Positions 1-5,582 of a DNA stretch of 9,792 nucleotides are shown piece after piece. Where the stretch lies: positions 1 through 9,792 of the forward strand of contig JAGAKC010000246.1 of the NCBI GenBank assembly GCA_017848155.1. The letters are read 5' to 3'. This DNA comes from Oscillospiraceae bacterium (lineage in GTDB: Bacteria; Bacillota; Clostridia; Oscillospirales; Ruminococcaceae). Position 1 is the first letter of the stretch; every line of letters begins with the position of its first letter. The position numbers and the translations under genes were made by a program. The notes under the pieces were generated by a model that ran no database searches, was not told the DNA's origin, and worked only from the letters and a program-made list of their open reading frames with translations.

Positions 1-187
1 ATTTTGTTTTCTGATCTTTTTTATTTAAGCTCTCGATATACCTATCGAGAGCTTCTTTTGTTACCTTCCATTCTCGTCCTATCTTGAACGAGGGTATAGT
101 ATTTGTCTTTAACAGCTCATAGGCGTTATTCTTTCCAATTTTAAGTATCCGTTGTATATCGGATATTGATAACAGCGATTCGCTCAT
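1..187 (-). CDS. Excisionase-type helix-turn-helix DNA-binding protein (3' end off window)
   Basis: The reading frame starts at the ATG at 187-185 and stays open to the window edge, giving 62 codons, so the stop lies just outside. It begins MSESLLSISDIQRILKIGKN and continues with a second helix (NAYELLKT), then IPSFKIGREWKVTKEALDRYI. This is the pattern of the small MerR-like/excisionase HTH_17 family: helix-turn-helix, a wing with a 'P.fkiGr.w.v...al..yi' signature, and a short basic tail. A strong ribosome binding site (GGAAGGAGG, about 7 nt before the ATG) fixes the start. Such proteins bind DNA near attachment or transfer sites and often sit beside an integrase in conjugative or integrative elements; the integrase could lie to the left of the window. 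Family assignment is confident; the exact role (excision factor or small regulator) is inference. A perfect 12-bp inverted repeat lies inside its 3' coding part. Confidence 0.8.
   Translation of the reverse strand, partial: MSESLLSISDIQRILKIGKNNAYELLKTNTIPSFKIGREWKVTKEALDRYIESLNKKDQKTK
27..54. repeat. Perfect 12-bp inverted repeat, 4-nt loop
   Basis: AAGCTCTCGATA (27-38) is separated by TACC from its exact reverse complement TATCGAGAGCTT (43-54). It lies within the last third of the helix-turn-helix gene, encoding EALDRYIESL. No T-run follows on the minus strand, and only CTTTTG follows on the plus strand, so it is not a convincing terminator. It could be a protein-binding or recombination site, or a structural mRNA hairpin. 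Confidence 0.75.
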
Positions 188-298
188 AGCGTCGCCTCCT
201 TCCATATTATTTTTATAGATATGTTTGTAACGCCAACAGGCAATAATTAAATCCTATAAATACTTTGTCTCTTATTGCATTCATTTCATCCATAGCGT

Positions 299-315
299 AT
301 ATGTAATGCACATAT
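299..315. promoter_or_regulatory. Possible operator dyad in divergent intergenic region
   Basis: ATATGT (299-304) and ACATAT (310-315) are perfect inverted arms around a 5-nt centre. They sit between the minus-strand helix-turn-helix gene (start 187) and the plus-strand ORF at 419. This 230-bp gap holds no recognisable gene and no convincing sigma-A promoter. The arms are short and AT-rich, so chance is a real alternative. Confidence 0.2.
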
Positions 316-418
316 TCAGTTAATAGGTGGAGAGGTGTGAATGTGATAATACAGGGGTTTATAGGCACCTAAAAGCCGATTTTTACTTACTATTATCATT
401 AAGGGAAGAGGTTATGTT

Positions 419-637
419 ATGCACTACTCAATACATACTTATGAACTCAGACATTATCTGACCCACGAGCAGAAATTTGAACTGTTAAAGCGATTTCACG
501 ACGAAGGCGGATACAGAATATTCAAAAAAGGAAATGAGACTATAATATGCAAATTCGAGTCACAGGGGATCAGGACTACTATTATGGAAAACCCTTGCAG
601 ACCCTATATTGCATTTCAGATATCTCTTAATACATAA
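419..637 (+). CDS. Hypothetical protein, 72 aa, probably a truncated N-terminal fragment
   Basis: The ATG at 419 is preceded by a purine-rich ribosome binding site (GGGAAGAGG, 7 nt spacing). The protein starts MHYSIHTYELRHYLTHEQKF and includes a charged middle (RFHDEGGYRIFKKGNE) and a C-terminal strand-like stretch (IRTTIMENPCRPYIAFQISL). There is no signal peptide or membrane segment. The composition looks like a real folded protein, but it ends abruptly after SLNT, 16 bp before the converging excisionase gene, whose own C-terminus also looks abnormal. I infer that it is the N-terminal piece of a longer protein cut by a deletion. Given the neighbours, a phage- or plasmid-type element protein is likely, but I do not recognise the family and assign no function. 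Confidence 0.5.
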   Translation: MHYSIHTYELRHYLTHEQKFELLKRFHDEGGYRIFKKGNETIICKFESQGIRTTIMENPCRPYIAFQISLNT

Positions 638-653
638 AACAGCAAGGATATCA

Positions 654-845
654 TTAAAACTGTATTGCCAAAGCTCTTACCGGGCGGCGATTATTATAAG
701 CTTGATTGATTAAATACTTCTTGCCAGCCTTGATGTGCGGTAGAGTGCCATCAATACACATCTTGCGAATGCGATACTCGGATAGCCCATAAACTAGGCT
801 TGCTGCCTCATCTATGGTCAGCATTCTGGGCTTGTTATCTAACAT
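654..845 (-). CDS. Excisionase-family DNA-binding protein, C-terminus apparently altered
   Basis: The ATG at 845-843 has a good ribosome binding site (AAAGGAG, about 6 nt before). Of 63 residues, the first 45 match the Tn916-type excisionase pattern: MLTIDEAASLVYGLSEYRIRK, then MCIDGTLPHIKAGKKYLIN. These give the recognition helix and the wing with its 'aGkKyLIN' signature. Members of the family help the integrase excise the element. After YLIN the frame reads QAYNNRRPVRALAIQF, which does not look like the usual short hydrophobic end. Dropping one base after the Asn codon gives NKLIIIAAR followed at once by TAA, a much more typical tail. So a one-base insertion near 687, or a deletion junction shared with the 419-637 ORF, may have changed the C-terminus. 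The DNA-binding part should be intact. Family confident, activity uncertain. Confidence 0.75.
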   Translation of the reverse strand: MLDNKPRMLTIDEAASLVYGLSEYRIRKMCIDGTLPHIKAGKKYLINQAYNNRRPVRALAIQF

Positions 846-915
846 GAAAACTCCTTTCTACTGCAATAGTGCAGTCTGCTCGTGCTACTGAATACCCAAT
901 ATCAATCACTGTAAT

Positions 916-993
916 CTAGTATGGGTGTTCATAGATAATCAGATTTGATACATCTAAAAGGCATATATCTATCTTGAAGTAGTAAGTAGTCAT
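916..993 (-). CDS. Mini-ORF of 25 codons with a very strong ribosome binding site
   Basis: On the minus strand an ATG at 993-991 follows GGAGGTGATAAT, a near-ideal Shine-Dalgarno sequence. It opens a 25-codon frame (MTTYYFKIDICLLDVSNLII, then YEHPY) ending at TAG 918-916. An in-frame ATG at 1050 would give 44 codons (MTDDVTSKVSLEYSDGGDN plus the above), but it lacks a ribosome binding site. Beyond the TAG, the same frame stays open (ITVIDIGYSVARADCTIAVE, then RSFHVR) and stops just after the excisionase ATG. That overlap is typical of translational coupling. The ORF may therefore be a gene of roughly 50-70 codons broken by an amber codon, or a genuine small leader peptide. Function unknown; it is likely part of the same element operon as the excisionase. 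Confidence 0.35.
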   Translation of the reverse strand: MTTYYFKIDICLLDVSNLIIYEHPY

Positions 994-1098
994 ATTATCA
1001 CCTCCGTCTGAATATTCAAGCGAAACTTTGCTTGTAACATCATCGGTCATGTAGCTATTAAAACCAATCTAGGAATGAGCAAATACGAACAAAACAGC

Positions 1099-1130
1099 AA
1101 CGCCCCATATAGAATTTGTTTATGGGCGTT
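1099..1130. repeat. Imperfect inverted repeat at the element/host-gene junction
   Basis: AACGCCCCATA (1099-1109) and TATGGGCGTT (1121-1130) form a stem with one extra C, around an 11-nt AT-rich loop. Read on the minus strand it is followed by GCTGTTTTG, a weak terminator-like tail. It lies exactly where the recognisable coding sequence of the truncated gene at 1116-1703 begins, so it could mark the edge of the integrated segment or be a decayed terminator. Confidence 0.35.
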
Positions 1131-1703
1131 GAGCAGGAGACTATCGACAGAGTACTGGAGTCGGTGGTAATAAATGCTGAGAACGACCCTGAAATATTAG
1201 CTTATGAGATATGCGAAATGACAGGCGAGGTGTTCCATATTGAGAAAATGAACGGCGGCACTCATGCAGCTTCCAACGAGGATATAAGGACAGTACAGCT
1301 CAGATTGGCGATTCCTTTAGACTGGGAGGTCGAATGGAGCGAGCATTTCTCGGCAAAGGCTTATTATGACGGCGAAAAGGTATTTGAGTTTGCGCGTCCC
1401 ACACATGATGACGAGCCTATAGAGCCCGAGATGTTCAAGACGGACTTTGTTGATGGCGACAAGGTGACCGTACATGAGGAGAAATGGGGCACGGAGGACG
1501 ATCTTTTCAAATATTACATACATAGGTCTGTGAAATCCAAGGACGCCGATGACGGCAGCTTTGACGAGTATATCTATATCGTAAGCGACGGCGGATTCGA
1601 TATCAGGCTGACCTTTGCGGCAGACGCAGGAATTGCGCAGGAGGATATTGATATCGTGCTGAAAAGTATAAGAATGACAGAAATGCTCAGATGCCTTAGC
1701 TGA
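1116..1703 (+). pseudogene. 3' remnant of a gene for a repeated secreted-type domain (PsbP/DcrB-like by pattern)
   Basis: The frame is open from 1113 (in-frame TAG at 1110) to TGA 1701-1703. The only starts are TTG 1116 and ATG 1122, and neither has a ribosome binding site. The first residues after the ATG, GVEQETIDRVLESV, closely match the end of the protein, GIAQEDIDIVLKSI. The ORF therefore begins with the last helix of one domain copy and then contains one complete copy of about 160 residues. The complete copy has the style of PsbP/DcrB-like extracytoplasmic domains: 'IPLDWEVEWSEHFSAKAYYD', a central acidic loop, and 'IVSDGGFDIRLTF' followed by a final helix 'vLkSi'. No signal peptide is present. 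I infer that the original gene encoded a secreted protein or lipoprotein with at least two copies, and that its 5' part was lost when the element on the left was inserted or deleted. A functional cytoplasmic 190-residue protein is less likely. Confidence 0.55.
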
Positions 1704-1798
1704 TAGATCAAACACAACAAAACCGCTCGGGAATGCTGTTTTTGCAGCTGATCCTGCTGAATAGCCATGAATATGTTCCTTTTGATACGCAAATGAAT

Positions 1799-1829
1799 AA
1801 CACCCTTCGCCTTATTGGCGGAGGGTGTT
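1799..1829. terminator. Bidirectional hairpin terminator
   Basis: AACACCCTTCGCC (1799-1811), loop TTATT, then GGCGGAGGGTGTT (1817-1829): a 13-bp stem with a single G-U pair. TGTTGTATAT follows on the plus strand and ATTCATTTG on the minus strand. It lies between two convergent genes (plus strand ending 1703, minus strand ending 1859) and probably ends transcripts from both. Confidence 0.8.
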
Positions 1830-1858
1830 TGTTGTATATATCATTCAAGTGCAAGGCG

Positions 1859-3727
1859 TCAGGAGACCGAAGAAGTTTGCTTTCCTATAAATTTAAGAAA
1901 CTCGGGCATAGGCAACGGACGGGAGTAGTAATATCCCTGGATATAGTCGATCTTTGCGTCTGCCATTCCGTCTATCTCTGCCTTAGTTTCAATGCCCTCG
2001 GCAACCAGCTTAAGATCCATTCCGTGAGCCATACCTACGACCGCGTGGACTACCTGCTTTGCTTTTTCTGAACTGAAGAACGCCTTGCTCATATCGTAGT
2101 CAAGCTTTATGATTGATACGGGCATTTCCACAACATACATAAGGTTTGACTCGCCCTTTCCGAAGTCGTCCAATGAGAATGTAAAGCCGTATTCTATAAG
2201 CTTGTTCATGTTCTGAAGAAGTATATTGCGGGCAGTCACAGACGCTGTTTCGGTGATCTCGAGATTTATCTGACGGGGGTCTATGCCGTGCTTTTCGGTG
2301 ATCTCTATAAGCCTGTCCGCAAGATCCTCTCTTTCGCACTGCACTACCGAAAGATTTATCTCCACATAGTGTATTCCTGCGTCTGCAACAACAGGATCCT
2401 TCAGGAAGATACACACCTTCTCAAATATCCTGTCGCCAAGTTCAACTATAAGACCGCTGTCTTCCGCTACAGGAATGAATACTCCGGGTGAAAGCATGTT
2501 TCCGTCTTGCTGGCGAATTCTTACCAACGCCTCGGCAGATGTGAAACGTTGCTCGTTATTGCTGAATATAGGCTGAAGGTAGACCTCAACTCTGTCTTCC
2601 TCAAGTGCCGCCACTATTTCCTGCTGTACAAGCTTTTTTTCTCTGTATTTGTTTATCATCTTCTCATCAGCAACGACTATTGCACCATCGGAATGCTTGT
2701 CCGATACAAAGCCCATAAAGCTCATAAACTCCTCGCGGTCAGAAAAGATCTGTCCTTCAGGTATTATCACTGACGCGAGCTTTTTTAAAGGGATATTCTT
2801 TTTAGTCAGCAATTCCACAGTCTGCTTTGCAAGCGCGGTCAGATCTATACCTGTGCCGCCGATAACAGTAAGGTCCGAGTTGACATTACGAAAAACGTAG
2901 ATATCTTTTTGCTTTCCGAAAAGATCGACAAGCTCCAGCAATATCTCATCGGAGCGTGAACCAAGCTTTTCGTCCAGCACATCCGAAAGACCTATTTTCA
3001 ATATCGTGAAATTGGTCTGTCTGCTGTACAGGTGTCTGAGGTATTCGCTCAGCGCATAGGAATTGAAGCAGCCGAGCTTTCTGTCGAGATTTGCCTCGGG
3101 ATTTTCCATGATAACGAAGAGTATCAGAATGCCTACTGCCGTTGCAAAGCCGACAAGCAGGAGATTGTTGAACATAAACTGTATTCCTGCTGCTGCAAGC
3201 CAGATGCACATCCACAGGATAACAGCAAAGCTGCGTCGTTTGCTGAGCTTTTTGTTGAAGATACAAAGCAGCAGTATTCCGAGTATATAGAACACCGCAA
3301 AGCAATATACCAGCATTACCGACGGGCCATATGTATAGGAAGTGTCCTTGTTGAAATGTATGTTTATCGGCAGAGAGATCACTAAAAGGCTCTGAACGCC
3401 TGCTATAATATACAATAACCCCGTTCTTTTGCGGTGCTTTTCTTCTGAGTAAACATCAGTCAGTACATAGACCAACGCAAAGATCGCTTCCCACACAAGC
3501 GAAATGATATACAGCTTGCACACCAGCTTCACTGCCCAGAGTGGGAAAAGATCAATGGTCGAGATAAACACAAGCGAGGATATATCAAGCAGAAGATTTG
3601 CCATAGATATATACATCGCTCTCATAAAGACCTGCTCTGTATACAGATTGAGCGTCTTATGCGATTTATAGAAGATAAAAAGCATAAACAGGATTATTAG
3701 TCCATAGGTTTGTATTTGTATATTCAT
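1859..3727 (-). CDS. Membrane-bound c-di-GMP phosphodiesterase (7-TM, degenerate GGDEF, EAL)
   Basis: The 622-residue protein probably cleaves the second messenger c-di-GMP to pGpG at the cytoplasmic face of the membrane. Residues 1-215 contain about seven hydrophobic helices. Residues about 220-370 are spaced like a GGDEF domain, but the signature is lost (VFRNVNSDLTV where GGDEF is expected), so this part should not make c-di-GMP. Residues about 385-612 are an EAL domain with every key residue visible: E399-A-L, N458, E490 (NLEITET), D520-D521 in DDFGKGESNL, K541, E577 (AEGIET) and Q597 (IQGYYYSRPLP). I chose the ATG at 3727 because AAGTGGTGAT lies just upstream as a ribosome binding site; in-frame GTG codons at 3742 and 3739 overlap that site. 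A consensus promoter at 3822-3850 gives a leader of about 90 nt. The N-terminal membrane module is probably a sensor; its signal is unknown. Confidence 0.93.
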   Translation of the reverse strand: MNIQIQTYGLIILFMLFIFYKSHKTLNLYTEQVFMRAMYISMANLLLDISSLVFISTIDLFPLWAVKLVCKLYIISLVWEAIFALVYVLTDVYSEEKHRKRTGLLYIIAGVQSLLVISLPINIHFNKDTSYTYGPSVMLVYCFAVFYILGILLLCIFNKKLSKRRSFAVILWMCIWLAAAGIQFMFNNLLLVGFATAVGILILFVIMENPEANLDRKLGCFNSYALSEYLRHLYSRQTNFTILKIGLSDVLDEKLGSRSDEILLELVDLFGKQKDIYVFRNVNSDLTVIGGTGIDLTALAKQTVELLTKKNIPLKKLASVIIPEGQIFSDREEFMSFMGFVSDKHSDGAIVVADEKMINKYREKKLVQQEIVAALEEDRVEVYLQPIFSNNEQRFTSAEALVRIRQQDGNMLSPGVFIPVAEDSGLIVELGDRIFEKVCIFLKDPVVADAGIHYVEINLSVVQCEREDLADRLIEITEKHGIDPRQINLEITETASVTARNILLQNMNKLIEYGFTFSLDDFGKGESNLMYVVEMPVSIIKLDYDMSKAFFSSEKAKQVVHAVVGMAHGMDLKLVAEGIETKAEIDGMADAKIDYIQGYYYSRPLPMPEFLKFIGKQTSSVS

Positions 3728-3762
3728 GAGTATTATCACCACTTATCAGGTTTGTATTGCAT

Positions 3763-3776
3763 TGAATGTGCATTCA
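3763..3776. promoter_or_regulatory. Possible operator dyad in the leader of the EAL gene
   Basis: TGAATG-TG-CATTCA is a perfect 6-bp dyad in the untranslated leader, about 40 nt downstream of the predicted transcription start and 36 bp before the start codon. It could bind a regulator. It is short enough to be chance. Confidence 0.25.
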
Positions 3777-3821
3777 CATACTGTCGTTTATGCAGGCACT
3801 TGTCTGTAAATGCTTGAATAA

Positions 3822-3850
3822 ATTATAACATTACAACAGGAATTAGTCAA
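3822..3850 (-). promoter_or_regulatory. Sigma-A promoter of the EAL phosphodiesterase gene
   Basis: On the minus strand the -35 box TTGACT (3850-3845), a spacer of exactly 17 bp, and the -10 box TATAAT (3827-3822) predict a start near 3815. The -35 box begins just 7 bp past the stop codon of the upstream pseudogene, so the phosphodiesterase is transcribed independently of it. Confidence 0.88.
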
Positions 3851-3857
3851 GGAATAA

Positions 3858-5484
3858 TTACACATCAGCTGCCCTTATTTTGAATTCAGGAGCGCATTTG
3901 CGTGATACCCGCACTGTTGCATTGCCCACCAGCGTTGCAAGCAAGGTCCTGTCATTGCCCGATGAATAACCCGTTACCTTGGTAAGATTGAGCAGGGCGG
4001 ATTTTGAGACCCTCATAAATACATCTTTATCAAGCATCTCCTCTAACTGTGTAAGCGAGCCTCTGACCTCATATCTGCCCGACTTCATCACTGCCATGGT
4101 CTTTCTGCCATCTGTTTCGAAATACAGTACATTATCCACAGCGATCTTATGAAGTGCATCTTCTTTATAAACAAACAGCGTATTGAGATTGCGTTTGTTC
4201 TCTGCTGCGGAATGTTCACTATCGGGCTGTGTTGCCATTGCCGATATATCGCGAAGCTCCATGACCTCCAGGCTTATCGCAAGGCGTTTGATATATTCCT
4301 TAAGGATAAGATTATATGCGACAGGTTCGTTATAGCCGACTGCGATATGTCCATAGCATCGTCCTCTGAACACAATGGGCAGAACATGAAGATTATTCGC
4401 AAGCTAGTCCCTTGCACTGTATGTCGGTATAATAGTGCTGCTGACAAAATCAGTGAAATTACCTGTTCCGACACTGTCTGTCATGTATATGCATTGTGAT
4501 GTTTTCTTGTCGATCTTCAGATTGACGGCCATCATGCTTTTGTCTGCGATCAGATAATGCGTCTGTGCGATCACATCAGAAAGCTGAACGTAATCAGTGC
4601 ATTCAAGAAGCTTTTCGTCAAGCTCACTGTTTGCGTAGCAGATATCCTGAATACTGCGCTTCTCGTGCAGTTCGAGCCGAAAACGCATATCGATATGCTG
4701 ATTGCTACCACAGCCACAGCTCATGCCCGTTATTACGTTTGCGCACGGTCTATTGATCGTTGGTGGCTCCTCACCGGTTATGCGCGAATGCAGACACGCA
4801 GCTGTCAGTCTGCCGACATACTCGGCGTCGCAGGCACACGAATGCCGTATTTTGCAAGAGCCTTGATAAAGAAAAATGCGATTATATCACTGTAACATAC
4901 GACAGCATCGGGCTTTTCCACGATGCCGTAAGCAATATCCTTTGCGAGTTTATCCGCACATTCACGCCAGAAGCCACCGTAGAACATATTGTCATCAGTG
5001 AAGCGGATACCATGCTTCTTCAGCGAGTTTACAAAACCCTTGTCGGTATTAGTCGGGAAATCATGATATCCTCCCAGCAGATATAAAAGCTCGCAGCCAT
5101 GCTGTTCAATGATGTGATCTGTAAGCTGCTCGATGTTCCTGCTGTGATCGCCTGTAAACACATCGGAAAAAACAGAGGAATTGCCTATTACTGCAACGGG
5201 ATTGTGACACTTTTCTGCAATTTCCTTTTCCAAACATTTGGCGAGTGATTTATGGGCAGAAAACGACTTCTCGAAAAAAACGACACCGTCATATCTGTCA
5301 TAATCTATAAGATCGTATATGCTTTCCTCTCCGCCGGTTCTAAGTTGGTTGAGCAGCGGCATTGAAAACACCGTGGTAACATATCCCAAACGATTTGCCT
5401 GTTTTTCAAGACCGATCAGGTAGTCATCACGATAATCCTCTGTGATATCAGCCATCACAACACATAAATTCCCGTTTTTTTCAT
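3858..5484 (-). pseudogene. Broken sensor-regulator: LacI/periplasmic-binding-type domain + middle domain + LytTR
   Basis: Three adjacent minus-strand frames read as one protein. (1) 5484 to about 4832 encodes a periplasmic-binding/LacI-type ligand domain without an N-terminal helix-turn-helix (MADITEDYRDDYLIGLEKQA, then DGVVFFE, AVIGNSS, KPDAVVCYSD, KYGIRVP). (2) About 4830-4240 encodes a middle domain starting near ITGMSCGCGSNQHIDMRFRL. (3) About 4180-3873 encodes a LytTR DNA-binding domain (LFVYKEDALHKIAVDNVLYF through FMRVSKSALLNL to RVSRK). Three lesions break it. The A7 tract after the ATG at 5484 leads to a stop after nine codons, whereas A8 would read MKKNGNLCVVMADITED. Near 4832, KYGIRVP jumps into CDAEYVGRL in another frame, with the expected 'DDI.VTGF' strand missing. 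TAG at 4406-4404 interrupts ...YSARD*LANNLHVLPIVF. Ribosome binding site (AAGGAG, 7 nt) and promoter are intact. Family and pseudogene status are confident. The original role, a cytoplasmic ligand-responsive transcription regulator, is inference. Confidence 0.85.
5475..5481 (-). other. A7 homopolymer directly after the start codon (frameshift lesion or slippery tract)
   Basis: Seven A residues on the minus strand follow the ATG at 5484-5482. As sequenced, translation gives MKKTGIYVL then TGA. One added A puts the ATG in frame with the sensor domain and yields a natural-looking first beta strand (NLCVVMADI). Such tracts gain and lose bases easily and can also cause polymerase slippage. Confidence 0.75.
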
Positions 5485-5535
5485 ATCATTACTCCTTATT
5501 TGTGGAATTTTGCACCGCGCGAATTTCACAATACA

Positions 5536-5564
5536 ATTATATAGCTGTTTTCGCATATTGTCAA
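5536..5564 (-). promoter_or_regulatory. Perfect-consensus sigma-A promoter of the sensor pseudogene
   Basis: On the minus strand TTGACA (5564-5559), a 17-bp spacer and TATAAT (5541-5536) match the consensus at every base. The predicted start is near 5529, giving a leader of about 45 nt to the ATG at 5484. The broken gene should still be transcribed. The -35 box ends within about 20 bp of the first recognisable codons of the divergent dockerin-protein fragment. Confidence 0.9.
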
Positions 5565-5582
5565 GAACTGATCGGAACAAAT

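Noticed and set aside
194..296. Minus-strand 26-codon ORF (MDEMNAIRDKVFIGF...) before the first helix-turn-helix gene
   Set aside because: No ribosome binding site and no family pattern; too little to call.
323..350. Possible promoter for the 419-637 ORF (GATAAT near 343)
   Set aside because: No acceptable -35 box at 16-18 bp spacing.
1317..1715. Minus-strand ORF of 132 codons opposite the truncated repeat-domain gene
   Set aside because: No ribosome binding site or recognisable pattern; the plus strand carries the internal domain repeat.
1733..2071. Plus-strand ORF of 112 codons
   Set aside because: It runs through the terminator hairpin at 1799-1829 and the antisense of the EAL domain.
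4149..4895. Several plus-strand ORFs opposite the sensor pseudogene
   Set aside because: The minus strand encodes the recognisable middle and LytTR domains across the same bases; plus-strand translations are Cys/Arg-rich shadows.
5442..5582. Upstream extension of the dockerin-protein reading frame to ATG 5442
   Set aside because: This stretch is the antisense of the sensor gene's promoter, ribosome binding site and first codons; it has no ribosome binding site or signal peptide, and its residues look random.
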